Positions 10,209 to 21,608 of a stretch of DNA of 64,000 nt are shown one piece after another. Numbering within the stretch: position 1 is the first letter of the stretch; each line of letters starts with the position of its first letter. Source of the stretch: Polytrichum commune (taxonomy: Eukaryota > Streptophyta > Polytrichopsida > Polytrichales > Polytrichaceae); NCBI GenBank assembly GCA_950295325.1, contig OX485807.1, positions 34,192,440 to 34,256,439 of the forward strand, written 5' to 3'. Both the position numbers and the translations under genes were made by a program. The notes beneath the pieces are model-generated. The model searched no databases and was not told the origin of the DNA. It was given only the letters and a program-made list of their open reading frames with translations.

Positions 10209-11580
10209 CTGCCCATTCCAAGACATTATGACGAGTCCGAAGTGATATACTGTTTCTGTGATTCTGAATCGGCTCTTAAAGTTGGAAACCTTGAACGTCT
10301 AGTCTACTCTAGGCCACCATTGATGTTCATGTCCTTTATTCGTCAACAGCTTTTGATAATGCGTCCCTTAACGTACCTAAGGTGAATCTCTCTCCAGATC
10401 CGTGGGCTTTCCGAATTTGGTTGGTGGTGCTATTGTTAGACCTAGTGACTTCCCATTTTGTTTCTGCATAATTTAATTATGGCTGTATTCTGTATTTGCA
10501 TTGTTATAGTTCAAAATAACTCGGCTTGCATTGACGTTATCATGTATGATATTTTGATCTTTCCACTGTCATTTATGGTATTCATCGTCTCTAACAAACC
10601 TCATAGACTACATACTTATATACACATGGGACCCGTCATATAGGCATTTATTACCTCTATAATATGACATTGTGGGGTTCAAGAGTGACATATGAACAAT
10701 GTCACAATCGTATTATGGAGGTAGATTCTAACTAGAAAATCCGGCTTACAATATCTATGTCATTATATTGAGGTTGTTGTATTATGGAGTGTCCTATTAA
10801 AGGGTTGGACTGTAGACTAGTTTGAGGTGCATGATGTTATTTTCAAAGTCAAATCATGTAAAGTGATCATTCAAATACTACAATACTAACACCACCAAGT
10901 AATTTTCTCAAATTGGTAGTGATTAAGACATATTATATTAAACCAAATCCTCCCCTCTTTTCCCGCCAACAAAATATGCAATGGTCCCGCAACATGGTCC
11001 ATTCTCACTTCACACTATGCTTGAGGGCCCGTGACCACATAAAACGACTTTCCCAACACCCATGGTACCGTGGTACGGCTTTTGGATGAGAATCAAGGAC
11101 CCTCACCATTACAAAGTCATGGCTTTTGGCTCATGTGTGAAGTGGCCTTTTAATTCTATGTGTATTCTAAAAGACACTCATTACAATATAGTGTGGAGGC
11201 CTCGATGAATATTGCTTCCTTGCCAAGTTGAACACATCGAACATGACAAAGAAGCCTTGGAGAAGCTAAATCGTGACATCTATCTTCCTCGAGGTTATAT
11301 AAGCCCGTTAAGTTCCAACTTTCCACATGGTTAGATGAAAAATATTCAGTTCGTTTGAAGAACCCTGATGTGATTGGACGGATCTCGATGAAGAGTGCAC
11401 TAGGATCCAAATGCTTAAATTGTCATCCATCTTGGAACTAGGAGTTAAGACACAGACTTATTATAGACATAACGGAATGGTAAATCTACACTTCTATTGA
11501 TGAACCATGTGATATAAAACGGTATTGTGTTAATTGTGAAAAAATACTTATATACATGTGTATATAAGTATGTAGTATAT
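10209..11580. repeat. Non-genic stretch with one copy of a dispersed repeat (about 10980-11150)
   Basis: No gene recognised. About 10980-11150 has CTTCACACTATGCTTGAGGG, GGCTTTTGGATGAGAATCAA and ATGTGTGAAGTGGCC. It shares order and words with sequences at 20158-20353, 43392-43480 and, with clear inverted termini, 46057-46569. The rest is AT-rich, with no tandem or inverted structure that I could see. Confidence 0.5.
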
Positions 11581-11792
11581 ATAGTCCATTTCCCTGAACA
11601 GAGGTGGAGGAAGAGAATGCGCTATAGCCGCGAAGTGTACCGAAGACTGCCTTTCATTGTGCTCGAACAACTCTGGATGATTATAGACCTTCCGTAGCTT
11701 AATGACAATATTCATCAGATTGAGGACCTTCTTGACATTGAGCTGGCCTCCATTGCCAAAAAGATCAGCGACTGATATTTTATTCTTGATTG
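11581..11792 (-). pseudogene. INO80-like: INO80 chromatin-remodelling helicase fragment (single exon)
   Basis: Reading - from 11792, directly after an acceptor-like TTATTAG, the frame gives AIKNKISVADLFGNGGQL, then NVKKVLNLMNIVIKLRKV, then YNHPELFEHNE and HSLPPPLFREMDY. This matches the INO80 SNF2-family ATPase segment that normally reads LNLMNIVIQLRKVCNHPELFE; the usual Cys is Tyr here. About 70 residues are open, against a parent protein well over 1000 residues. I see no neighbouring helicase motifs. It is most likely a captured or relic exon, not a working gene. Confidence 0.75.
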
Positions 11793-12358
11793 CTAATAAG
11801 CAAACTAGTGTTGTATTCTAGCCAACAACTCAAAAGCTTTAATGTTTTCTACTGAATGATCTATTCGATCAAGTTGAGGGAGAGATATACCATCCTCAGC
11901 AGATAGATAGCAATAGTGAGAGAGAAAGTAATGTAAATGAAAACACTGCAAAATATCCTTATCAAGCTTCCCTACTTCATATGCAGCATCCCGAATGGCT
12001 AGGAGATTCACAACGTTGTGAGTCAAGCAATTATTGACCAACAGACCACTATGTGAGTGTTTGAACCAACTGATACGTTTGCCATACAAATGGAGGTGCG
12101 AGAAAATGCGACCGCCTAGATATGTCCCTACAACTTCTCATCAGCAGATACCCCTTTGAAGAAGAATATTAAAAAAAACATTACCTGAAGACTAAGTAGT
12201 ACAAATCAAGAGAACGAATACAATAAAGTTTAACATATATTCAACAAACACGTCCTGACAAGAACATGCACCTCAAGCTTCGAATATGTGACTTATTTCT
12301 TCCTTACTTACTTACTTACTTACTTATTCTCTCAACCTATGTGCCATCGGCATGGCGC
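11793..12358. other. No recognised gene; (CTTA)n tract
   Basis: A - strand frame at 12089-11805 is open for 94 codons but resembles nothing I know. A (CTTA)n microsatellite sits near 12303-12327, just before the poly-G element. Possibly part of the relic gene that supplied the INO80 exon; unproven. Confidence 0.35.
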
Positions 12359-12703
12359 CTCGGGGGGGGGGGGGGGCAGTGTGTTAAAAAGTTAAGGATA
12401 TAGGTGCGAACAACCACTATTTTATAGGGGGGTATTACTTTCAATTCTCTTCTTTTTTTCACATGCTATCATTATGTAAATTTCTACTTTGGGTTAATAG
12501 AAAAATGGCTTGCATTACTTATAATTCCAAATTACCTATTATTCCATACCCTATAGTACTTTTAAAGATGTCCAATGCCATTTTTGATACCCTATATTAC
12601 TCTTAAGTCCATTTATAATTTTTAGCCCCCATGTTTTTTAAATACCCTATCATTTGTTCGCACGTATATTGCTACTCCAACCAATGACTACCCCCCCCCC
12701 CAA
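12359..12703 (+). mobile_element. 345-bp poly-G/poly-C-ended MITE, copy 1
   Basis: It begins CTCGGGGG and a G-run then CAGTGTGTTAAAAAGTTAAG. It ends CCAATGACTA, a C-run and CAA. A perfect 9-bp direct repeat, GCATGGCGC, lies immediately outside both ends (12350-12358 and 12704-12712) and reads as the target duplication. Both ends carry GTGCGAAC about 40 bases in. A second copy lies in reverse orientation at 63076-63418. No coding capacity. Confidence 0.85.
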
Positions 12704-12712
12704 GCATGGCGC

Positions 12713-14160
12713 AATCAGACACTCATGACAAATTGTTCACAAACCTCACGAATACCCCACCAAAACTATAATACAAACCGAAATATGCCAGAAATTTCAC
12801 TAACCGTGTTGTATGATCCATGCCCAATTTCTCAAAGATATTTGAAGTGCTTCTCAAACATGAAAATGTTGGCTATCCTCTTCAGGTGTGTAGTAAGAAG
12901 CAACTTCGTATCCCTCAAACTTTGTTGCCTGGACAGCTGCTTCCTCCTGCGATTTGTAAGAAACGCCACAAATAGTACAAACAACAATGAATAGCTTTAG
13001 TATACTCCCTGCAACTTACAAATGACGAAGAATCATTGAGACTCCCTACAACTTTGCCATGCAATAAGAGAAGCATAGGGGAATGAGCACCAACCACTAT
13101 AGTGATTCGAAAGCCATCATGTAGTAACCGTGCACGAGCTGTGCACCCAAACGAACCAACGTTAATGAATAACCCCTAAAGATTCAGAGATTCAGGGTTA
13201 CGACTACGAGCTGCAAGTTAGCATGAAAAAACGATTGTGGACCAAGTACAAATTAAATCGCTCTGCACTTACTTGATTATGAAACCGTGATGCTCGACAC
13301 ACAAACTCAGAAAGCTTCCCAACGGCAGAAGCTGGAGCTGCGAATAGGGAGACAAACTGGGAGATCAGCGAGAGAACGCGGTTTGCTGAACGCAAGCCAC
13401 CAATTTTCCGACTTCTTCCGACTCTGAAGGCGCCAAACTCTCTTGCTCATGTGATTGGGAAGGAAGAACTGAAAGCGTTTGCGATCGGACACAAGGGATC
13501 TGAAACCCTAGATCGTATCCAAAACATAGCAAGAAGAAGTGTACCAGGAGAAGACGAGGAGTGTGGGAAGACGAGGAGTGCGGCAGCTAACGCATTTCCA
13601 GCGGCTTCTACAACGAATGAAAACAAATTAAATGGATGATAAATCGGAGCGGGCAAGTCGCAAATTTTCGCTCTCAACGGCATTACCCCGGAGCACAGGC
13701 ACCCCGGGCTCAACCACGGGTGGCCTGGCCTCAACCGCGGGTGGCCTGTGTTTTTGCACGCCTGTCAATACATGGCCCTTTTGGTACACCCTACCTCCTT
13801 CCCTGTTGTCATTCCGCTCCTTCCTTACTTCAGGGGCCGCTCGCCTCCATCCATGGTGCATCTTGTCTCTCTCCCCATTTCAGCCACACTCCATGGCACC
13901 GCAGCCGAGCCGCCTCCTTGCACCGCAACCGCGCTGCCTCCTTCAACACATACTTCTGATCTTCTTCCGCCCCCCTACCTCATTCCTTTGGCCCCTGTTT
14001 TCTCCTCCGCCGAATTGGATAACCCTGGTGCTCTCCCTCCTAATCAGAGGCCTTCCTCGCCTTAAACAAACACTGGTTCTCCCTAAACCAGTCAATACAG
14101 TGGGCATTCGGCCTCTTGAGCCCGGCCCTTCCTACTCTCAATCCATCACTTAAATCATTT
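12713..14160. other. Relic or unrecognised gene region, G+C-rich at 13440-14080
   Basis: A sharp rise in G+C at about 13440-14080 resembles the 5' region of a gene. Proline/serine-rich frames on + (13632-14153) and broken frames on - (13492-12915) have no family resemblance I can name. CAACCACGGGTGGCCTGGCC, then CTCAACCGCGGGTGGCCTG (about 13712-13750), is a short tandem repeat. The region may be the promoter end of a gene whose body was disrupted, perhaps the INO80-like one, but nothing proves it. Confidence 0.3.
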
Positions 14161-15925
14161 TTGATTTTCCCTACATAACAACTTGGATCTAACCATCTAA
14201 CTCAACAAAACCTAACTCATAAATTCCAATCCAATCCAAATCTCCACACACCCGGCAATTGCTAACTCTAGTGTTTTCAGTTTTTGTTTTTTTTGAACTT
14301 AACTCAACTTGTGGGCACAAAATCATGCTCGCACAATACTCCAAGCCTCAAGCCCAAGATAACTCCTACACTAGTCTTTAACTCATTTCAAGCACTAACT
14401 TAAAACCTCACTCTTTTTATCCTTTTTAATGTCCAATGTAAATCCAGACCTAAGAGTTTAATGACTTTCAAGGATTAAGCACCCATGTGGGCACGATATT
14501 GGGCTCACAAGCTGCTTGTGATATCGGTAAGTATTGATTATTAATTAAAATCTTAAGGGAATTAAGGCCAACTTAGAATTTCACCACCTTTAATAATTAT
14601 ATTGCTTAAGCATTATTTGTAAGAATAATAAATGAAATGAATTGGTGAATTAAATGTTTTAAGATCTAGGATTATGGAATTGGAACACTAAACAAACAAA
14701 ATGAGTTTATGACTGATGTGAGAATATGTTAACATGCATAAGTGGTTTTGACTTATTGACATGAGGAAAGAAATTATAATTGCCTTGGCCAAGACTAGGT
14801 AAAAGACCATCGTCGGACTACAAAATGAATATCTTATTTAATCAATGAGACTGATAATCTTGAAATGATGACCGTACTGTCTTTTCAAGTTACATTAAAT
14901 GAAATTAATTAATGAAAGACTATGGACTACGTTGAAGTGTCCTTGGCTTCGGTTAAGAGACAAAAATGGGTTATTTATGCAAGACCACTGACTATGGTTG
15001 TGCCTATGCTTGTGCACCGCACTTGGTCCAATTAAAATTAATTCACTGTCAGACCATTGCTTGGGAAATTAAAGTGAGTTGAGTGACTGTCACAATTGCA
15101 TGTACTGACATGGAGAGATTTTTGAAGATTTTTGAAGTTTTTATCCCTTACCCATCATCCAATTGTCCATCCTAATCCAAAATAAAATGAAATAATCTTG
15201 TATTTTTTCCTAGTAAACATGGGTTTGTTTGTAACCAAAACCTAAACTACACCTAAGCATGCTAATATGAAATGACATCAGCTTTCAAATTGACTCACAA
15301 TTCTTGCATCTCCTGAGATTCCTTCAATTGTGTGTTCACAGGGTTATAATTAAACCCTTTGTATGCATGTCAAAGTGGTTTTGAATTCATATATACTACT
15401 CAACAAAAATTTTAAAGATGAACTTTATAGATATACCACTCTTGATTATCCAAATATAAATATGCCTCTACATATATGTTCCACATTAGTATTTCTAATT
15501 CTTAATTTTGTTTTAAAGCATTTTTTAAATGATTGTATTGTTTCAATCTCAAGTTCTCGCTTCTTCCCATCATTCCTTCCCCTCATTCCCATGCCCTTTC
15601 GTCTCAGATCCCTCAAAACTAAGGCAACAAACTTTGGGGGCTTTGTTAGTATTCATTTCCTTGAATTTGTATGCATGATTTATACCATCAAAATATATGT
15701 ATTTGTAAGATGTTTCCAAAGGTATATTAAACTCTTGATTTGATGAGGAAATGAATACTCTATCTGTAATCGGAGGTTCATGATCTCCGGAATCAACATA
15801 AAATGCAACCTCTTAACCAACTTATGGGAGGAGCAGATTACAATATTGAAGGCCTTCTCAAGAGCTCAAAAATGGCTCAAAACCTTGGTATTTACACATG
15901 GGGAGGTCACTAGCTATATACTTTT
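14161..15925. other. AT-rich intergenic stretch, nothing recognised
   Basis: Low-complexity AT-rich sequence with many short homopolymers. One 126-codon frame at 15363-15743 on + is hydrophobic and shows no motif. I see no tandem arrays or clear inverted repeats. Confidence 0.4.
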
Positions 15926-16266
15926 GTAAATCACACATTGTTGGGGGTTATTCCAAGATGATCTATTTATCTATTTTAAAAATAATAATTGGCACGATAT
16001 GAGTAGATAAATGATACTTTAACATATTTTTCAAGTCCCTATGAGTAAATATAATATTTTCAAGTCCCTATGAACTTATTTTGTGGACCTTATTTTATTT
16101 GTAAATTTTATTTAGATGGTTCTCACCTTCAAGTAATGTGCTAAAAAAACAAAACTAAATGAACCTACAATATGAGTCAAATATCCAACATTATTGTATG
16201 CAAAGAATCGAATGTCAATAAGGGGTAAATGTTCAAGCTCAATTAATAGCAATGCAATTCTTACAA
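15926..16266. repeat. Degenerate end-like sequence of the poly-G element family
   Basis: Around 16010-16130 the words ACTTTAACATATTTTTCAAG, TCCCTATG and TTTGTAAATTTTATTTAGA parallel the internal end region at 18240-18300 (ACTTTGACATATTTTTAAGC, CCCTATG, TTTGTAAATTTTTAGAGAG). It probably marks the 3' side of an older relative of the elements at 17121-19724. Confidence 0.4.
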
Positions 16267-17097
16267 CTATGATTTTCCCACAATTTCATCTAAGCTCTTA
16301 GCATCTACGGGATCAATCAAATAAATCTTCCTACCTAGATCATACTCCATTTTCATATTTAACATAATTGAATCTTCATCTACCCACTTACAATGTGTAA
16401 AGTCATAATGGAATTTGAGGTGTCTTGGAGTAGGAGAAAAAATAATATATGACTTCAAAGGTCGGCACGGCAACTCCCTTTTTGAATGCAACTTCTTGTC
16501 TTTTTTGGAGGTCAACAAGTTGCATGCACAATTCCCATTTAGTGCCAAATTTCTTCCACATCATTTGAACCTGCACACTCTATCACATACCATTGTCAGC
16601 TCTTTAAAAATTTGAAGTTAGGGTGTTGTTCTTGGGCAATCTCCCTCTGCTACGTTTCTTGGCAACTTTAAATGTTGAAGAAATTATAGTTGAATTATTG
16701 GACACAAAAAAAACGCCCATATGAGATCCCAATCCGACCAACATGGAAATGGGCAAGGAGGAGACATTGATATAGTCGTCGTTGTTATTGAAGTAAATTG
16801 AGTTTTTAACTCACATAAGCTTGCCATTAGACAAAAACGGGTTCGCATTAAGTGGAGATACCAAAGTGGCCTTGAAGATTTGATATCCGTCATACTCCAC
16901 TATCGGCATGACTTTCACAATTGCAATATTGGATTCTCCAAACCATTTGAAATAGCTTGTTGTTTTTCATCCTCGATAATGGGTAGAGAAAGTAGAATGT
17001 CCTCCATGACATCGTCCTCTAGAATACTCTCAAAGTTTCCATTCTCTTCTTCCATTTCAGCCCTCAAAACTTCAACATTGCCATCATACACCTCCAT
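16267..17097 (-). pseudogene. Broken gene for an unrecognised conserved protein carried by poly-G elements
   Basis: Reading -, pieces in shifting frames give an acidic N-terminus (MEVYDGNVEVLRAEMEEENG from 17097), then DGYQIFKATLVSPLNANPFL, NSIYFNNNDDYINVSSLPIS, MLVGLGSHMGVFFVSNNS, a basic KKRSRGRLPKN, then KKFGTKWELCMQLVDLQKR, and lastly KIYLIDPVDAKSLDEIVGKS with stop at 16267. The last two blocks match a frame at 36187-35843 (KVGTKWGNCWQPIDLMKR; KIYTLDEVDANSLSEFISNK). That conservation implies a real ancestral protein. I do not recognise the family. Frameshifts and at least one stop break this copy. The linkage to poly-G elements suggests a transposition or accessory protein, which is inference. 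Confidence 0.5.
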
Positions 17098-17120
17098 AGG
17101 CTTCTGTAGCTAAGTTTTTC

Positions 17121-19724
17121 CACGGGGAGGTGACTATCGGAATTTTAGAAACCACGTGAGATAAAAAATAGGGTCAATTTAATTCGTTGAGGGTAAAATT
17201 TATACATTCATTAGATCTACCATAGCTTTGGAAATATGTCCCCTACATGTTTATATGTAAAATAAGGCGATGAATAATTCCTTCATTTTAGTAATCAGTA
17301 GAAAAAAATAGGATTATAGATATTGGATCCCCCCAAATGTGTGTAGTAGAATCAATAGAATAATTATGGGTTTGACTACTTGGATGAAGAATTGTGTAAA
17401 TTCTGTCCAAATTTGAATGAAACGCGTTAGTTTGGAGGGAAACGTTGTGGATTTTTTTGGGGGAAAGAATGTTGCGACTTCTCAACGGCCCTTGGGTTTG
17501 CTTAGGGTTTGGACAAGCATAGTGTTGTGAAGGCGGTGAAGTGTTTGGGTAGGAGGTCTTGCATTGGTGAAGCGTGACACAAAGGCGGTAGGTAAGACAC
17601 ATTTTTTGGAGCTTTCGTCTTTGCTCCATAGCATTCACAACATTCACACAGGGTGTTTCACAAGTGCCAAAGATTCAGCTTGTTCCGCTCTCGTGAGGTA
17701 TGTCCACCTCATGCCAACAATTAGTTTTAGTTCTTTGTCATCATTGGTGTTAAATCTTTCCAATTTTTTCGTCTTATCATGACATTGTGGAGAATATTAA
17801 TATGTACCTTGATATGTATTGGAGGGTGCATAGTTGTATCCTAACCCTTCACATTGTAAATATTTGGTACAAGATTAAATGTGTTTGTGAACATAATTAA
17901 AGTAATTGTTTTCAATTTGTGTATTTATTTTTTTCAATTGAATGCAATCTTTTGTTTTGGAGTGGATAATTATGCAAAATTTTCATGTTTTATGACAATT
18001 GATTATATTTCTTGTTTTGTTCTATCCGTGTTTACAACTTGTCTATGTTAGCTTGTACATTTTGTCATCTCTATGTTCATTGGTAATCTTTTAACTAAAC
18101 TCCAAGTGTTATTGATTGTGTTTTAAACACGGGGGGGTCACACCCCCTTATATTTTGTAACCACGTGCGATAATGGGGTATTTAATGGGGGGGTATTTAT
18201 GCACCTCTCGGTATTTTTTCCCTCCCTATTTGTAGATATAAAGTTACTTTGACATATTTTTAAGCACCCTATGTTTATTTGTAAATTTTTAGAGAGACCA
18301 ATTTTTGGCATCATATTTTTTTTATAAATCGTACAAGTACCAAATAATGAACGGAATACTATAGCATTGCAAAATCAACTCTATGAGCAACAAACGTTCC
18401 ACACCATCCATCTTATCATTTAATCGGTTTCAATTAGTTATACCAATGCTAAAGCATTCAAAATGCCATTCAAAGCACAACCAATAACACTTGGAGTTTA
18501 GTTAAAAGATTACCAATGAACATGAAGATAATAAAATGTACAAGCTAACATAGACAAGTTGTAAACACGGATAGAACAAAACAAGAATTATAATCAATTG
18601 TCATAAGACATGAAATTTTGCATAATTATCTACTCCAAAACAAAAGATTGCATTCAATTGAAAAAACCAAATACAAAAATTGAAAACATTTACTTTAATT
18701 GTGTTCACAAACACATTCAACCTTGTACCAAATATTTACAATGTGAAGGTTTAAGATATAACTATGCACCCTCCGATACATGTCAAGGTACATATCGATA
18801 TCCTCTACAATGTCATGATAAGACAAAATGTTTTGGAGAGGTTTAACACCAATGATGACAAATAACTAAAACTAATTATTGGCATGAGGCGGGCAACCTT
18901 CGAAGTCTCCAACCACTCCATCACGTATCCTCCAAGGCAAAGCGCAATCCACCGCCTTCACGCCACTATGCTTGTCCAAACCCTAAGCCAACCCAAGGGC
19001 CGTTGAGAAGTCACAATGTTCCTTCCCCCCAAAAAATCCACAACATTTTCCCTCCATACTAACACTTTTCATTCAAATTTGGACAAAATTTACACAATTC
19101 TTCATCCAAGTAGTCAAACCCATAATTATTCTATTGATTCTACTACACACATTTGGGGGGATCCAATATCTATAATCCTATTTTTTTCTACTTATTACTA
19201 AAATGGAGGAATTATTCACCGCCCTATTTTATATATAATCATGTATGGGACATATTTCCAAAGCTATGGTAGATCTAACGAAGTTATAAATTTTACCCTC
19301 AACGAATTAAATTGACCCTATTTTTTATCTCACGTGGTTTCTAAAATTCCGATAGTCACCCCCCCCCCCCCCGTGGTTTTAAATGGCACTTTGGATGCTT
19401 TAGCATTGGTATAATTAATTGAAACCGATTAAATGACAAGATGGATGGTATGGAACGTTTGTTGCTCACATAGTTGATTTTGTAATGCTATAGTATTCTG
19501 TTCATTATTTGGTACGTGTACAATTTATAAAGAATATATGATGCTAAAAATCAGTCTCTCCAAAAAATTACAAATAAACATAGGGTGCTTAAAAATATGT
19601 CAAAGCAACTTTATATCTACAAATAGGGAGGAAAAAAATACCAAGAGGTGCATAAATACCCCCCCATTAAATACCCCATTATCGCACGTGGTTACAAAAT
19701 GTAAGAGGGTGTGATCCCCCCGTG
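17121..19724 (-). mobile_element. Outer poly-G element E1 (17121-18127 plus 19384-19724), split by E2
   Basis: The left end is CACGGGGAGGTGACTATCGG at 17121. The right end is TGTGATCCCCCCGTG ending at 19724. Immediately outside lie AGTTTTTC (17113-17120) and GGTTTTTC (19725-19732), a 7-of-8 match read as an 8-bp target duplication. The element is interrupted at 18127/19384 by a second, inverted copy (E2). Without E2 and one copy of E2's duplication it is about 1.34 kb. No convincing transposase frame; non-autonomous. 8-bp duplications with CA-x-GGGG termini suggest the hAT superfamily, though 9-bp relatives elsewhere leave Mutator possible. Confidence 0.8.
18128..19375 (+). mobile_element. 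Inner poly-G element E2, inverted copy nested in E1
   Basis: It begins CACGGGGGGGTCACACCCCC and ends GATAGTCACC, a C-run and CGTG. A perfect 8-bp duplication GTTTTAAA flanks it (18120-18127 and 19376-19383). Its left part is the reverse complement of 19384-19724, and its right part (18481-19375) is the reverse complement of 17121-18120. E2 is therefore a copy of the same element as E1, inserted in opposite orientation near E1's right end. Length 1248 bp. No coding capacity recognised. Confidence 0.85.
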
Positions 19725-19732
19725 GGTTTTTC

Positions 19733-21608
19733 CTATGACTTAAAATAACCAAAACCCAAGGTACAAAGTCTCAAGGAATGCTTGCTTAATTGGTGTCTAT
19801 TACATGAATTTGTGACATTACAATTTATTAATTAGACAATACAAATGGTCTGCAAATTACCATTACCTCATGGTAAAGAAATAACAATAGTGTTTGGTAA
19901 TCATGAGCTTTTTGAGGGTAACAGTTGTCATTATAACCATTCGCCAATGCATCCTCAAATTATAACAAGTTCCGTCATTAATTGATCAATGTTAATTCCA
20001 ATGCAAGACAAATTGTTCATTTTTTACTTCCAAGATTTGATTATTATTTACAATTATGCAATTAATAGCTAATTCCAACGTCAAGCTATAGTCTTGACTA
20101 CCCTACGCAACCTGCAACATTCATAACAACAAATAGGATAACAAACAAGACCATAGTTAAGGACCCCACATGAATAGAAATCCCTTGAAATAGCATTTGG
20201 TTGAGGTCCTAGTCACATATGACTTTACACTACACTTGAGGGCATGTGACCAACATACATGATTTTGGAAGTGCCTTGGGACGGCCTTTGGACATTTTTT
20301 TGGGCTCTCACGATTTCACGGTCATGGCTCTTTGCTCGTGTGCCAAGTGGCCCTAAATCATGTTATCCAATGCCAACTTCTAAATTGGATGACTTTTTAG
20401 TCAATCGAGGCAATCTCCCATCCAATCCAAATACATTCATTGAACCTCACATAAATTCTTCATTCGTCCAAATATTACCAACCCTACTTTACTAATAAAA
20501 ACTAAATACCACCTATAGTTTTCACCTACCCTACTTTAGATATAATATTGTATGGGTCGTTTTACACTCACCCCTCCCCCTATGTATACATACAAGGGAT
20601 GTCTTCTTAATCCCTAGGCATATAAATATACTTAATACATGGTTTAATTTTCTTAAAAAAAACCCTCAATTGAGCGTACATGGTGTGGTACATAAGACAA
20701 ATTACATCCCATGGGCTCAAGTAGCAATTGAAATCACTATAAAGAGTTTTCTTGTTGGGGTGTAGAAGAGCTATGACATATAGTCAAGTTAGAAGAGCTA
20801 TGGCATGTAGTCAAGATACAAGGGCATGATTACTTCATATGCATCTCATAATCTAATCTAAATCATGTCACTCATGGTGGGAGTAGTGATCAAGGGAAAA
20901 TGTGGTCGCGAAACTTGTAGCTACAAAATTGGCCACATAGCTATACATCACGATAAACACGCTTACAAAATACTAATGCAAGCTAATGTCATCTTTGTAA
21001 AGTCATGCAAAATATTTATTAATGATTTATTAAATCAATGAAGATTGAGAATGGTTCGATGAACGAACACATAATGATATTGTGATTGTAGTTGCTCGTA
21101 CATTGAGGCATACTATAGATACAAGGGAAAGTGTTTTGTGTGGCAAAGTTCATTATTACCAATGTAGTGGCATCTCCTTCATGTGTTATCACATCTTTTG
21201 TTACTTGTGCTGAAAGGGAAGCATGACCCCCAGAAATTTACTAACAATAGGGATTCATCAACCATATGTGTGCAATGGGTATTGTAGGAGGTTGGGGGCC
21301 GATGAATTCTCAAAAATCATTTATCTGATTGTCGGCGATTTTGTAATTTGCATTCATAATGGCCTCTCCTGGAACATGAGACTTTAGAGAAGTGAACATT
21401 TATCGTGGTGAAAAATCGATTGAGCAGTTACAAAAAATTCTTAGGAATTATCTATATAGTGCTCATTTACAAGCTTCGAGCAATCCGATGGTCCTTTGGT
21501 CACCTTCGTAACAATGCTTAAATTCTGGAAAGTTTGCCCAAAACCCTTGGAACTTTGAGAGGGACAAACGAAGAAGAAGACGAGCAATTTGCGAAGGGAG
21601 TTGCAGCG
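19733..21608. repeat. Intergenic stretch with a dispersed repeat copy (about 20158-20353)
   Basis: 20158-20353 matches in word order the repeat family seen at 10980-11150 and 46057-46569 (CACTTGAGGGCATGTGACC, CGGCCTTTGGACA, TGTGCCAAGTGGCCC). A 28-bp unit starting TAGAAGAGCTATG is repeated at about 20764 and 20792. The last 150 bases (21460-21608) rise in G+C and are the likely promoter and 5' UTR of RPA12. Confidence 0.5.

Noticed and set aside
10240..10460. Protein-like text NLERLVYSRPPLMFMSFIRQQ on +
   Set aside because: A short run that suggested a helicase-type gene, but no second motif or family match followed.
13632..14153. 173-codon proline/serine-rich + frame
   Set aside because: G+C-rich sequence stays open by composition, overlapping frames are equally open, and no motif is visible.
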